Position numbers and translations under genes: made by a program. From Arcanobacterium_A hippocoleae_A (GTDB taxonomy: Bacteria; Actinomycetota; Actinomycetes; Actinomycetales; Actinomycetaceae): a stretch of DNA of 64,000 bases. Location of the stretch: the NCBI GenBank assembly GCA_040360365.1, contig CP136412.1; one strand, 5' to 3'. Of the stretch, positions 30,803-41,170 are shown piece after piece (the stretch's first letter is position 1; the number at the start of each line of letters is the position of its first letter). The notes under the pieces were generated by a model. It was not told the DNA's origin, made no database searches, and saw only the letters and a list, made by a program, of their open reading frames with translations.

Positions 30803-32112
30803 CTAGTTGATAAAGCTCGAATAGAGCAGTGAAATCGCGGATTTGAAATCACGGTTGTCAACGCCGAAGATAATATTCATTTCATCTGGTCCTTGGGTAA
30901 TCATCCGCACGTTAATCCCGGCTTTGCCCAGCGCAGCAAACAGCTGCCCGGATACGCCTGGCTGCGAAGCCATATTTCTTCCGACGGCTCCCACTATCGC
31001 AATACGTTCATAAACATTTAGCGTGTCGGGGAGATAGCTTTGCGAATATCGTTTGTTACGACGTAAAGGTTCTTTGCGATTGCTTCCGATCGGATTGCGA
31101 AAGAAACCGAGTCAATGCCGTTGGTTATATATTCGACGGAAATATTGTGCTCTTCGAACACTGAGAGGATTCGGCGGAACACTCCGACTTCACTGCTCAT
31201 TCCGTGCTTTTCAACTGATACGATTGTGAAATCCTGCTTCCCGGTTATCCCGGTTAAGAAAAGCTGATTCTTTTTGAAATCAAAATCGTTTTGAATCATT
31301 GTGCCTGGATGTTCCGGATCATTCGTATTGCGAATATTGATCGGAATATTTTTCTCGCGTACCGGAAAAATTGTGTGCTCATGAAGTACCTGTGCGCCGA
31401 AGAAGGAAAGTTGGCGCAGCTCAGCATAAGTAATGAACGGGATTGTACGCGGATTTTCAATGATCCGCGGATCGGCTATTAAAATGCCGGAAACATCAGT
31501 CCAGTTTTCATAAACTTCCGCTTCCAGCGCCGCAGCAGCGAGCGCTCCGGTAATATCTGATCCGCCTCGGGAAAAAGCTTTAATCCGTCCGTCGGGCATT
31601 GTGCCGTAGAAGCCGGGGATTACTATGCCTGGAAGCTGCAGCTGATCTTTGATTGCTGCATATGTGGATTGCGCATGTATTTTTCCGTCGAACTTGAACC
31701 GAACCCATTTTGCAGCGTCAAGGAATGCGTATCCGAGATATGCGGCCATTAGTTTTGCGGAGAAGTATTCACCGCGCGAGACGATTTCGTCTTCGGAAAG
31801 ATTCTTTGCTTCAAGATCTGCTTTTAATTGTGCAAATTCTGTTTCCAGCGGCAGGTCAATACCCAAATCGTCACGAATTGTGATGAACCTGTCGGTAATC
31901 GTCTGGAAAATTTGGGAGCAATCGACTCCGTATTTCACGTGTGCATTGCACAGGTAAAGCAAGTCAGTGACTTTATGGTCGTCCGGGAATCGCTTCCCGG
32001 GAGCAGAGACAACTACTACTTGCCGGGAAGGGTCTGCTTCGACAATCTTTTTTATTTTGCGGTATTGCGCTGCGTCAGCCATTGAGCTTCCGCCAAATTT
32101 CAGGACTTTCAT
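30803..32112 (-). pseudogene. Aspartate kinase, one frameshift as read
   Basis: Phosphorylates aspartate, the first step of the aspartate family pathway. The N-terminal VLKFGGSSMAD is the kinase signature. SRGGSDITGA and the ENWTDVSGI segment complete the kinase domain, and two ACT domains follow (from about residue 290) for feedback control. As read, a base is missing in the GGGG at 31028-31031. Restoring it joins RKAISPD to TLNVYERIAIVGAVGRNM and gives about 436 aa. The sequence resembles the monofunctional class that starts directly MKVLKFGG. Transcribed after hom with a 121-bp gap. I leave the symbol blank because ask and lysC names overlap across species. Confidence 0.88.
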
Positions 32113-32233
32113 TTAATTCTTCGTTTCGTTAAATTTGTGTTCCAGAGTCAGACTCGTTTTTCTGTTTTTCATATCGCGGCTGAGCGGATTTCTGCCTGCC
32201 GGTTTCGGGAGAATCAGTGTTTTTATTTCACAG

Positions 32234-33369
32234 TTATTCGCGGATCGCTGCCGCAAACGCGGTTGGATGTGCGGAAATCCATGCATGGACGTGAGATATT
32301 GGAAGTGCTGCGGTGAGAATTCCGTCGCCCCATTGCTGAGCAGCCTGTGCTGCAGGGAACTGGGCTAACTCGTTTTGGGTGCCGCGGATGTAGTACCGCA
32401 TTGCGGTATGATTTTCCGCAAATGTCTGTGTGTGTGGAAATATGCTGGTGTGAAAATCTTTTCCATCCTGTAAATCACATAAATCCTGCAGGACGTTATA
32501 AGCGGTTGGGTAGCGGCCTGCGCCTTGTCCGGAAAAACTTTGGATTCCAGTTGCAGCTCCTTCGAACACGGCAAGATTATAGTTTGCGGTGACTGCAGCT
32601 TCGGATGCGCTGCTGCGGACGAGGGTCGGCTGGACGTAAGCTTCAATTCTGCCGTCGATATAACCCGCATTGCCGAAAAGCTTGCAAACATATCCGTGTT
32701 CTTTGAAAACAGCGATATCTCCGGCTGTAATATTGCGGATTCCGGCAACTGGTACCGATTCGTGATTCAGTGAAATTCCAAAAGCAATATTGGCTGAAAT
32801 AACCAGTTTTGCGGCAGTGTCTAAGCCGTCGACGTCGGCTGACGGATCAGCTTCTGCATATCCGAGCTCCTGGGCTTTCGCAAGTACCTCAGTGTAAGGA
32901 AGACCGCGGCAGGTCATTTGGTCAAGAATATAGTTGCAGGTGCCGTTGAATATGCCGTGAATCTGGCTGATTTGCTGTACGCGGACCGCCCGTTCAAGAT
33001 TCGCCAGCCAGCCAATCGAACCGCCCACTGCGGCGGAAGCGCGGATTTTGACATGATGTTCTGCCGCAAGTGCGCGGAGGTCATCATACTGGGATGCAAG
33101 CAGGGCTTTATTTGCTGTCACTACATTTTTCCCTTTGCGCAGTGCAGCTTTCACATACTCGTCTGCGGGGAGATACCGCCGATTACTTCCACGATTGTAT
33201 CGATTTCCGGATTAGAGAGGATTTCGTCGATATTGGCGGTAACAATACATCCTGGGATTTTCGTAGTTTGACGGCGAAATACGGCAGCTACTTCCATCCC
33301 CGGCTGATTCGCGACTAAATCGTATACGCCTTCACCGACGGTGCCGAAACCGAGTAATCCAATCTTCAT
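32234..33369 (-). pseudogene. hom: Homoserine dehydrogenase, one frameshift as read
   Basis: Reduces aspartate semialdehyde to homoserine. The start used is ATG at 33369 after AGGAG, giving MKIGLLGFGTVGEGVYDLV with the Rossmann GFGTVG. NKALLAS, FNGTCNYILDQM and AEADPSADVDGLDTAAKL (catalytic region) follow. A base is missing in the GGGG at 33167-33170, between IGGISP and ADEYVKAAL. Restored length is about 378 aa, somewhat short of the 430 aa of typical actinobacterial Hom, because the C-terminal ACT domain is abbreviated. First gene of the minus-strand group. Confidence 0.88.
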
Positions 33370-33674
33370 CCAGTTTTCTCCTATCTGGTTATCGCGAACT
33401 GAGAAATGTTCTGCAAATCTGACGATATATCTGTTCTTGAACAAATATATGGATTCGAGCTTTCAGTGTTTAAACGTGTTCAAAATAGTATGGATAGCAG
33501 TGCTGACAGTGAACGGTTCAAATACTTTCTAGGCTACGATATTTATATCGTAACCAAAATCTAAAAAGTGCTCGATGTCCTCCCGGAATGTAGACGCTTC
33601 TGGCGCTGTCTCGGATAACGGTTTAAGCTGTGGCTAAACTTTTCAAAATTCGGCAGGTGCAGGAAAGGGAAAAA
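33370..33674. promoter_or_regulatory. Divergent hom / thrC promoter region with a short palindrome
   Basis: 305 bp between divergently transcribed hom and thrC. TACGATA at 33535 and TATCGTA at 33546 form a near-symmetric 18-bp site that could be an operator shared by both threonine units. I see no T-box, leader peptide or other riboswitch. Confidence 0.35.
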
Positions 33675-35218
33675 ATGTTCTATCACTCCACGCGAAACCG
33701 CGATTTGCAAGTAAAAGACACTGCTGCAATCATCGAAGGGCTTGCCAGTGACGGCGGGCTTTTCGTACCTGTGCAAATTCCGGAATTTGACTGGCGTGCT
33801 TGCCTGGAACTTTCGAGTATCGAGATTTCTGCAAAATTACTTGGCGCCTTTTTCCCGAATTTACCGAATATTGGTTCGCTTGTGCAAAAGGCTTATGCCG
33901 GCAAATTTGAAAATGAAAATTTAACCCCGACGGCAGCAGCTGGAGATTTTCAGGTGTTAGAGCTTTTCCGCGGCCCAACATCAGCATTCAAAGACGTAGC
34001 GCTTTCAGTATTGCCGCATTTGCTTGTGGCGGCAAAAGCGGCGGAAGGGGAGCAGAATGAAACTCGGGTGCTTACCGCTACTTCTGGCGATACGGGGAAA
34101 GCAGCGATGGAAGGATTTGCTGATGTGCCCGGTACAAGCATTTGTGTTTTTATCCCGACGGCGGTGTCTCGCAAATCCAGCGTGCGCAAATGGTAAGTCA
34201 AGAAGGCGGAAATGTGCGTGTGTATGGAATTGACGGAAACTTTGACGATGCGCAAAGCGGAGTGAAACAGATTTTCGCTTCGCGGGTTCGGGAGCAATCT
34301 GTTCAAGATAATTGTGAGAATAGCAGTACTGATTTGCCGTTCAAGCTTTCCTCTGCAAATTCGATTAACATTGGCCGCCTTGTACCGCAGATTATGTACT
34401 ATTTCACGGCGTATCGGGATTTGCTGCGGGCAGGAAAAATTGTTCTTGGCGATATCGTCGATTTTTCCGTACCAACTGGCAACTTCGGTGATATTCTTGC
34501 CGGTTATCTCGCAAAACGTCTCGGCTTGCCGGTTGGGAAACTGATTTGTGCTTCGAATGCCAATAACGTGCTTACTGATTTCCTGCGCACTGGTATTTAT
34601 GACCGTCGCCGTCGGCTGCATAAGACGATTTCACCATCGATGGATATTCTTGTTTCTTCAAATCTTGAACGTATGCTTTATTTCCTCTGCGAAGATTCAA
34701 CGCAGGTGCGCAAGTGGATGGAAGAATTGCAAAACGACGGAAAATATGAGCTGCCGGCTGATTTGCTGGCACGGCTGCAAGAGCATTTTTGGGCAGGATA
34801 CTGCACTGATGAAGCTGCGCAGGAAACGATTGCACGGGTCTGGAAAGAAACCGGCTACCTTTGCGACCCGCATACGGCTGCCGGGTGGAAAGCAGCAGTT
34901 GATTATACTCGCGAAACCGCTGGTGATCGCGAATATACTGGAACTGATAGTGTGCAAAAGAGCGCGGATAGCGCACAAGATGGCCGGAAGCGCGTAATGG
35001 TGGTGCTTTCTACAGCTTCGCCCTATAAATTCCCGCGTGCGGTGCTGACAGCGCTTGGGGCTGCCCCGATTGGGGATGATTTTGCGCTCCTTGCGCAGCT
35101 TGAAGCACTTACTGGTGTGCCGGTGCCGAAAAATCTTTCTGCACTTGCCGGGAAAACGGAATTGCATCCAGATGTGATTGCGAAAGAACAAATGCGTGAA
35201 GCAGCACTTATGCCTTGA
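33675..35218 (+). pseudogene. thrC: Threonine synthase, one frameshift as read
   Basis: PLP enzyme that converts O-phosphohomoserine to threonine. The ATG at 33675 follows AGGAAAGGG. The N-terminal MFYHSTRN, SDGGLFVP and FRGPTSAFKDVAL (PLP Lys) and TATSGDTGKAA are family signatures of the long, E. coli/yeast-type enzyme. A base is missing in the T run at 34147-34151; restoring it yields VFYPDGGVSQIQRAQMVSQ, a conserved block. Restored length is about 514 aa. Transcribed with thrB, whose ATG lies 23 bp after the stop. Confidence 0.9.
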
Positions 35219-35241
35219 ATATTGGAACTTGGAGCGGACTT

Positions 35242-36165
35242 ATGGGAAAAGTAGAAAAAGCCGGAAAAGAGCAAAAAACGGAAGTGTTGGGGACGGCGCG
35301 GAAAGTGCGGGTGCGGGTGCCCGCAACCACGGCAAATCTCGGTCCTGGTTTTGATAGTTTTGGCTGTGCTTTAAGTTTGTATAATACGGTCGAATTTGCT
35401 CCGGTTTCGAACGGGTTGGAATGGGCGGATTATCCGGCGGCTTTTGCAAATAAAGAGAATCTGATTTACCAAGGATTTTCTGCTGTTTTCGAATATCTGG
35501 GAATGCCGGTGCCCGGCGTGCGGATTGCTGCCGATGAACAGATTCCATTCTCGCGCGGGCTGGGATCATCTGCAGTAATGCTGACAGCAGGGGCGCTGGG
35601 GGCAAATGCGCTCGCGGGAAATCCGCTCAGCCGAGAGCAGCTTCTTGTGATTACAAACAAAATTGAGGGACATCCGGATAATCTTGCTCCGGCATTTTTC
35701 GGCGGGATGACAGTTTCTGCTGTCGATAATGCCGGTGTGCCGATTACCCGAATTTTTCCAGTGCATCCGGATTGGAAGTTTTTAGTTTTCATCCCAGATT
35801 TCCCGCTTCCTACGGCGCAGGCCCGCGCAGTGCTTCCGGCGCAGGTAAGCCGAGCTGACGCAATTTTTAATATCTCGCACGCGGCTCTTTTGCTGAAGGC
35901 TTTTGAAAGCGGGGATTTGGATTTGCTGCGCTTTGCGCTTGATGACCGGCTGCATCAGCCTTACCGCCGGCATTTGATTCCGGGAATTGCTGAGATTGAT
36001 GATCAAGTGAATCAGTTCGGCGGAAAGCTGTGCATTAGCGGTGCCGGGCCGACTTTGCTGTGTATTACGAAAGGCAGTGCCGCAGGGCGAATTGATATCC
36101 CCGACGGCTGGAAAGCGATTTATCTTGATGTTGATGTAAATGGTGCGGGAATAGAGACTGTCTGA
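35242..36165 (+). CDS. thrB: Homoserine kinase
   Basis: Phosphorylates homoserine to O-phosphohomoserine, the substrate of thrC next door. GHMP-kinase: VPATTANLGPGFDSFG near residues 27-42, the ATP loop PFSRGLGSSAVML near 102-114 and ISGAGPTLLC near the C-terminus. I prefer the ATG at 35242, which follows a GGAG; a TTG at 35215 overlapping the thrC stop is the longer alternative. About 307 aa, intact, of normal length. Confidence 0.93.
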   Translation: MGKVEKAGKEQKTEVLGTARKVRVRVPATTANLGPGFDSFGCALSLYNTVEFAPVSNGLEWADYPAAFANKENLIYQGFSAVFEYLGMPVPGVRIAADEQIPFSRGLGSSAVMLTAGALGANALAGNPLSREQLLVITNKIEGHPDNLAPAFFGGMTVSAVDNAGVPITRIFPVHPDWKFLVFIPDFPLPTAQARAVLPAQVSRADAIFNISHAALLLKAFESGDLDLLRFALDDRLHQPYRRHLIPGIAEIDDQVNQFGGKLCISGAGPTLLCITKGSAAGRIDIPDGWKAIYLDVDVNGAGIETV

Positions 36166-36612
36166 TTGGGTAGAGACTGTCTGTTATGTGTCTTATATTC
36201 TGTAAATTTTATGCGGAAGAATTATCCGTAGATGCAGATTTATCAACTTTAGGCTCACTAGCTAGATGTGCGGGTTTATTGAGAAACGTATTGCGAAAAG
36301 TTCTTGTGAATGCGGGATAGAACTGATGCCCAAGTTGTGAATGAAGCGTAGCGGAAGATGGAACAATGCGGAAGGCGGAACAAATCGAAGATGGAAGGCG
36401 GAGGACGGAAGACGGGAGTAAAAATAATTGAAAATGTGACTTCTGAAATAGTCAGTGCGGTAATGTAAGTATTCGGTTATTCTATGTGTGGAAGCACTGG
36501 TTTTCGGATAAGGATAGATTTGCAGATTCAACCTACTTTCACTGTGGAGTCTCCCCATTCTGGGGGGGGCTGTAACTGCGTCATATAAATTTCTTTTTCA
36601 ACACTCTTCTGT
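36166..36612. other. Gene-free stretch with purine-rich tract
   Basis: No supported gene lies here. Positions about 36350-36418 form a strongly purine-rich tract on the plus strand with repeated GAAGGCGGA-like words. A run of eight G follows TCTCCCCATTCT near 36560. Confidence 0.45.
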
Positions 36613-36709
36613 ATGCGAGCACGCTTATAATGGGTCAGCTTTTTCTAAATGGCTGTGTGCTCGCTGTCGTTTTCATTCGCGGCATCTAGTAAAGATGTCG
36701 CGAATTTTT
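36613..36709 (+). ncRNA. Candidate small structured RNA with terminator
   Basis: A clean TATAAT at 36626-36631 is followed about 45 bp later by a hairpin ATTCGCGGCATCT (36675) / AGATGTCGCGAAT (36693) with one G-T pair and an immediate T tract. No open frame lies between, so a transcript of about 70 nt starting near 36638 is plausible. TGCGAGCAC near 36613 can also pair with GTGCTCGC near 36656. The -35 region is weak. It matches no RNA family I recognise. Confidence 0.4.
36675..36709 (+). terminator. Rho-independent terminator upstream of surface protein 2
   Basis: 13-bp stem with a single G-T pair and a 5-nt loop, followed by TTTTTG. It ends either a thrB readthrough transcript or the candidate small RNA. 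Confidence 0.75.
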
Positions 36710-37035
36710 GCTTTGCAATACGCAAAAGCTGAATCGGTGCTCATCAGGCTGCGAAGCTAAGATTTGTTTTGCAGCGGAATGGAGATTGATTGCGGAAAAG
36801 GATGTGCGGGAATGGCAGCTTATATGTGAGCTGTTATGCGTCTTGACTTCTTTTCTCTTTGCACTGGTTTCACACACTGGCATGTGTGCGGTCGTGCAGC
36901 TCTCATCATGAAGGTTCTCGATAGCAAGGCAATTGCGGGTTACGGATTTGCTTCTTAAACGCTTTTTATTGTTCAGCTTCCGTCGTGAACTTCATTTTTA
37001 TTAAAAACACACGAAAAATAAGGAGATGATTCGTT

Positions 37036-39444
37036 ATGAAACGAATCCGGTTTGCCGGCGCCCTCGCGCTTAGCTTCCTACTTGCTTTGCCGATGGGAGG
37101 GACAGCGTTTGCTAAAGAACCTGAGGGAAAGATTACTAGTGATGAACACGGGAATTGGCTTTGGCCTGCTGGGAACGATATTTGGGTTTACCGGGGCATT
37201 GGATACTCGAATGTTAAGAATCCGATTGTGCTTACTTCCGCAGTAGATAAGCCAATCAGCGACGTCGCTGTGTCAGCTGTAGGTTCCGCATCCGAAAACA
37301 AAATTATAAATTTCAATAATCAACGTGGGAGTAAAGTTACAGCTTTTCAAGGTCTGAACTTTAATCCAGAAAAAGTTGATTCAACTGGTGGAAATAAAAA
37401 CAATGCCAAGCTTACTATTACTGGAAAAGCTGAGCAGTATAGCAACTATAAAGATAAGGAAGCAGCTTTTTCAGCATACTTCGTATATAAATCAAATAGT
37501 GATGACTGGACTCCGAATTATCCGACTTATAACACAGGCGAGAAATTCCCTGCATCGTTCTTTAAGCTGCATATTGCTCCGCAAAACGCATTGTTTAAGC
37601 CAGTGCTGCGGGATGTTGAGCTTGAGCAAGGGAATGTGAATGAAGAAGCAATAAAGTCTGCAGTCACAGTCACGCTTGATGAGAATGCTCAGTATGATCC
37701 GCAGTCTGTTGAATTTAATGACATTGTAAAGGCTAGGGAAGCTATTAAGGTTGCAGTAAAGAATGCTTCCCAGCTTCCGGGCAATGCACAGGAACCTCAG
37801 GAAAACAGTGAACAGCATAATGTGTCTGTCACAATTACCTATGCTGACAAATCTGTCGAAGACGCAATTGTGAAACTCACCGTTGATCCGCGCGACTCAG
37901 ATGATGACGGCTATACAGACTACGTTGAGGGGCTAGCGAAAACAAATCCCCAGAGTGCGGATAGCGTCCCTGCAGCTCCGAAGGTCCATGCACCTACTGC
38001 AGGCGAAACACTTATTGTGGGTGAAGGGATCCCAACCACCCAGGTTACGGTAATCCTTCCTGATGGGCAAAGGAAAGCCGTCAAAGTTAACGGCGGCGGA
38101 TACTGGTCGTACAAACTCCCTGCCGGCACAGCGCTTGAGCTTGGTCAGCAAGTGACTGTAAGCGATGTTTCAGGCCGTCAAACTTCTGCAGTCGTTGGTA
38201 AACCAACGAGTGTGAATCCTCCGGTCGAAGGAGAAGATGCAGTAACTGGTACAGGGCAGCCTGGCACTCATTTACGAGTGACAGTTGGCGACAAGAATAC
38301 TAAAGAAGCTAAGAAGACAGTCGATACTATTGTTGGTGATGATGGGAACTGGTCTGCTCTTATTGGGCGGGGTTTGGAGATTGGGGAAACTGTAATTGTT
38401 TCTCAGTCATACAAGGTAGACATTGCGAAAGATGTTAAGGCTAAGGAATCGCAGAATGTGACTGTGTCTGTTGTTTATAATCAGCTGCGTGCTGATGGTG
38501 GTTTTGAGCAGATTCCTGGTACTGGTCGGACGGCTGTATTGTCTCAGCCGTCACTATCTGCTGATGGTTCTAATCTGAAGGTTGATTTGTCTGGTTTTGA
38601 GAAGGTGACTGTTAAAGGTTTGCCGTGGAAGTTAACTGAAGTGAAGTTCCCTGCCGGCATCACAGCTGTTGGCGGTTCTTCACATGTGGGTGAGGTTGAT
38701 CGTCATCTTGAAGGTGATGTGGTTGTTCATCTTTTGTATGAGAAAGCCTATGCTTCTGGTGATCCGTTGACTCAGCCGGAGAAGCCTGTGCTTGATCCGA
38801 GTGAGTTGCGTCAGAAGGTGAATGTTTTTGTTGAGTATGACGTGCTGCGTGCTGATGGTGGTTTTGAGCAGATTCCTGGTACTGGTCGGACGGCTGTATT
38901 GTCTCAGCCAGCGTTGGATTCCAATGGTTCTAATCTGAAGGTTGATTTGTCTGGTTTTGAGAAGGTGACTGTTAAAGGTTTGCCGTGGAAGTTAACTGAA
39001 GTGAAGTTCCCTGCCGGCATCACAGCTGTTGATGGTTCTTCACGTATGGGTGAGGTTGATCGTCATCTTGAAGGTGATGTGGTTATTCATCTTTTGTATG
39101 AGAAAGCCTATGCTTCTGGTAAGCCGTTGACCCAGCCGGAAAAGCCGAAGGGTGAGATTAGTGTTCCTGGTGATCCGTTGATCCAGCCGGAGAAGCCGAA
39201 GGGTGAGATTAGTGTTCCTGGTGATCCGTTGATCCAGCCGGAGAAGCCGAAGGGTGAGATTAGTGTTCCTGGTGATCCGTTGATTCAGCCGGAGAAGCCG
39301 GTGTTGGATCCGGATATGGTGAAAACAGCAAAGGCTCCGGAGCTGAGTAAGACGGGTGCTGCTGTTGAGGGTGTATTAGCTGGTTCCCTAGCCCTTATTA
39401 TTCTAGGCGGTGCAGCCCTCACAGCCCGCCGCAGAATGAACTGA
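37036..39444 (+). CDS. LSKTG-anchored surface protein with Ig-like domains and duplicated C-terminal modules
   Basis: 802-aa secreted wall-anchored protein. AAGGAG lies 10 nt before the ATG. Signal peptide: residues 1-26 (MKRIRFAGALALSFLL to TAFA). A unique N-terminal half is followed by a calcium-binding type segment DPRDSDDDGYTDYVEG, then two bacterial Ig-like modules (about residues 315-470). Two nearly identical 120-aa modules starting around LRADGGFEQIPGTG follow. A proline-rich stalk of PLIQPEKPKGEISVPGD repeats leads to LSKTG, a hydrophobic helix and TARRRMN. Probably an adhesin or matrix-binding protein; the ligand is unknown. The stalk word PLIQPEK is shared with the surface protein at 44935. 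Confidence 0.88.
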   Translation: MKRIRFAGALALSFLLALPMGGTAFAKEPEGKITSDEHGNWLWPAGNDIWVYRGIGYSNVKNPIVLTSAVDKPISDVAVSAVGSASENKIINFNNQRGSKVTAFQGLNFNPEKVDSTGGNKNNAKLTITGKAEQYSNYKDKEAAFSAYFVYKSNSDDWTPNYPTYNTGEKFPASFFKLHIAPQNALFKPVLRDVELEQGNVNEEAIKSAVTVTLDENAQYDPQSVEFNDIVKAREAIKVAVKNASQLPGNAQEPQENSEQHNVSVTITYADKSVEDAIVKLTVDPRDSDDDGYTDYVEGLAKTNPQSADSVPAAPKVHAPTAGETLIVGEGIPTTQVTVILPDGQRKAVKVNGGGYWSYKLPAGTALELGQQVTVSDVSGRQTSAVVGKPTSVNPPVEGEDAVTGTGQPGTHLRVTVGDKNTKEAKKTVDTIVGDDGNWSALIGRGLEIGETVIVSQSYKVDIAKDVKAKESQNVTVSVVYNQLRADGGFEQIPGTGRTAVLSQPSLSADGSNLKVDLSGFEKVTVKGLPWKLTEVKFPAGITAVGGSSHVGEVDRHLEGDVVVHLLYEKAYASGDPLTQPEKPVLDPSELRQKVNVFVEYDVLRADGGFEQIPGTGRTAVLSQPALDSNGSNLKVDLSGFEKVTVKGLPWKLTEVKFPAGITAVDGSSRMGEVDRHLEGDVVIHLLYEKAYASGKPLTQPEKPKGEISVPGDPLIQPEKPKGEISVPGDPLIQPEKPKGEISVPGDPLIQPEKPVLDPDMVKTAKAPELSKTGAAVEGVLAGSLALIILGGAALTARRRMN
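38488..39300 (+). repeat. 360-bp in-frame duplication and 51-bp stalk repeats
   Basis: CGTGCTGATGGTGGTTTTGA occurs at 38488 and 38848, exactly 360 bp apart, with very few differences over about 270 bp. From about 39120 a 51-bp unit containing GATCCGTTGATCCAGCCGG repeats about three times with one variant leading copy. Confidence 0.85.
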
Positions 39445-39483
39445 AGCTCTATGTGCCGATAGTTTCTATTGCTCGTAGCGAAT

Positions 39484-39525
39484 AAGAGCTAGCGTCTTGG
39501 ATGAAAATCCGCGACGCTAGCTCTT
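39484..39525 (+). terminator. Terminator of surface protein 2
   Basis: Perfect 13-bp stem AAGAGCTAGCGTC / GACGCTAGCTCTT followed by TTCTTTGC, 40 bp after the stop codon. Confidence 0.85.
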
Positions 39526-39822
39526 TTCTTTGCAAGCTGATCTTTTTGCGTTGTGAAGCTTAAGTCCAGATAATGAATGTTGTGCAGCGGGTAAAGCAAG
39601 CATCCTCTTGCCTTATAGAAGCCGCTACGTTAGTTGCGTTTGGTCCTGCAAAAATCGCTACGGTATCCGCCAAATTGTACAAGATACTGAAAGCCGGAAA
39701 GGCAATGAAACTCCGTGCTGCTTTGGCAAACTGGAACTATCGCGGGAAAACAAATAGTGCACGTTTTTCTGTGCTCGTAAAGCGCGTGAAGAATTTCGCT
39801 GGGAGCATTGTTTCTACCAAGG

Positions 39823-39990
39823 GCTTCGCTTGACTCTCAGGCAGAGGAAGCAGTTTTTCAGCAGATAAATGACGAAGCATCACGAGCTACAAAGATCCTC
39901 ATTTCTCACCGCTTTTCAACAGTGCGCATGGCGGACGAGATTTTGATTATCGGTGAGGGTCGGCTTCTAGAGAGTGGAACACATGATGCC
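39823..39990 (+). pseudogene. ABC transporter ATPase fragment (C-terminal end only)
   Basis: Codes for ASLDSQAEEAVFQQINDEAS, then ATKILISHRFSTVRMADEIL and LLESGTHDAL. These are the D-loop, H-loop (SHR) and tail of an exporter-type ATPase; Walker A, signature and Walker B are absent. It stops abruptly where a type III Mod fragment begins on the other strand. Sequence from 39573 to 39822 is open in this region but I cannot assign it. Confidence 0.75.
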
Positions 39991-40295
39991 TTAGTGGTTG
40001 TCGCCCTCAATGAAGACGTTCTGGGTGGTATCCCAGTCGACCGAGTTCTCCTTGTCCGGCATCAAGGTCGCGGTGGTCGGTGTCTGTGCGGCGCGGATAG
40101 CTTGCGTCTTGCCGGGCCAGGTGAGACCGAAACGTTCACGGGCATCTTCGACGTCAATGTCGAGAATCGTCTTGAGAGTTTCGAGGTTGATTTTGCCGTC
40201 GGTAACGACTTCGGGGAAGAGGTCTGCGATCTTGGCTGCTGCGTCGGTGGTGAAGTTCGGGGTAGTGCGGGGACCGAATTGAAAGTTTCAGTCAT
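39991..40295 (-). pseudogene. Type III DNA methyltransferase (Mod) N-terminal fragment
   Basis: Reads FTTDAAAKIADLFPEVVTDG, then ARERFGLTWPGKTQAI, ATLMPDKENSVDWDTTQNVF and IEGDN before a stop. This is the conserved start of type III restriction-modification Mod subunits; the rest, including the catalytic motifs and any res gene, is missing. A missing base near 40279 separates the ATG at 40295 from the main frame. The fragment abuts the ABC-ATPase fragment tail-to-tail, marking a past recombination or deletion joint. Confidence 0.7.
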
Positions 40296-40442
40296 TGCTT
40301 GCTCCATTCGATTCGCGGTTGATGTCTCTGGTTTCTAGAATAGTGATGAAATGCTCTGGGTTAGCTTCCTAGACGTTATCCTAGTTTTTATTTTCTCTGA
40401 TTATTGGAAATATGCCAATGCTGGAAAATGCAAAAGCTGCAA

Positions 40443-40703
40443 TCAACGGCTGTAATGGTAGCGGCATGCGGCAATGCGAATCTCTTCGTCTACGATCTTA
40501 TATACTAGGCGGTGTTCATCGGTGATTCGCCTCGACCAGTAACCAGACATCCCATGTTTGAGAGCTTCGGGTTTGCCGATGCCCTCATTTCCGTTGCGGG
40601 CAATGTCTTTAATAAGTTGATTGATACGCTTTAGTGTTTTGCGGTCTTCGGTCTGCCACCAGAGATAGTCTTCCCATGCTCTCTCGTCCCAAACGAAAAT
40701 CAC
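40443..40703 (-). CDS. yoeB: Toxin YoeB (Txe family endoribonuclease)
   Basis: 86-aa mRNA interferase of a type II toxin-antitoxin pair. It cleaves mRNA at the ribosome. MIFVWDERAWEDYLWWQTED is the family start; the C-terminal SRRITDEHRLVYKIV and CRYHY contain the Glu/Arg/His and terminal His-Tyr active-site positions, all present. The start is a GTG at 40703, 3 nt after the yefM stop codon, so the pair is translationally linked. No sign of decay. Confidence 0.93.
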   Translation of the reverse strand: MIFVWDERAWEDYLWWQTEDRKTLKRINQLIKDIARNGNEGIGKPEALKHGMSGYWSRRITDEHRLVYKIVDEEIRIAACRYHYSR

Positions 40704-40706
40704 GGA

Positions 40707-40961
40707 TCAATCCTCGATGAGGTCATGCTGGGCGCTGCGGCCGCGCTCTAGATTTTCGATAGATTCAAGGAGACGGCGAGCGTTAGCTGGGGAACGCAGA
40801 AGGTAAGCGGTTTCTCTCAGGGACTCATAGTCGGCGAGTGAAACAATCACGACTGGTTCGTGACCAGCGCGTGTAATAATCATTTCCTCACGATTATTGA
40901 CCACATCGTTAAGCATTTGGGCGTAGTTCGCGCGAGACTCGCTATAGCTCATGGTCTTCAT
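40707..40961 (-). CDS. yefM: Antitoxin YefM (Phd/YefM family)
   Basis: 84-aa antitoxin that binds YoeB and represses its own operon. The start is ATG at 40961 after AGGAGGTG, giving MKTMSYSESRANYAQMLNDV, the Phd/YefM N-terminal DNA-binding fold. EPVVIVSLADYESLRETAYL completes that domain and the acidic C-terminal tail wraps the toxin. Two TGTAC(A/G) boxes lie just upstream. Confidence 0.93.
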   Translation of the reverse strand: MKTMSYSESRANYAQMLNDVVNNREEMIITRAGHEPVVIVSLADYESLRETAYLLRSPANARRLLESIENLERGRSAQHDLIED

Positions 40962-40972
40962 AACACACCTCC

Positions 40973-40990
40973 TGTACAAAAAACTGTACG
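40973..40990. promoter_or_regulatory. YefM operator: two TGTAC boxes
   Basis: TGTACA at 40973-40978 and TGTACG at 40985-40990, 12 bp apart centre to centre and directly upstream of yefM's ribosome binding site. TGTACA is the known core of the YefM operator in E. coli, so autoregulation is likely. Confidence 0.7.
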
Positions 40991-41170
40991 TTGCGAGTGG
41001 AGCGGTGTCAAGAAGTTTCCGGCGTTTAACCATTTCTTCAGTCGTTTTCTTTTCTACTTGGCGCAATATTTTCGGCGCTGGCGGAGAAAAGCTATTGAGC
41101 GTGTTCTGGTTTTTCGCTTGGTGGCAGGAAAAGTTGCGGCGAAAACCGGTTTTATACTGATGGATATCGG

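Noticed and set aside
1317..35218. Programmed frameshifting or genuine pseudogenisation of the amino-acid genes
   Set aside because: No slippery heptamers with downstream structures, the events are scattered at ordinary short homopolymers, and all are -1; sequencing under-calls explain them more simply.
39573..39822. 86-aa plus-strand protein before the ABC fragment
   Set aside because: No family signature, no ribosome binding site and an unusual basic composition; it may be degraded sequence.
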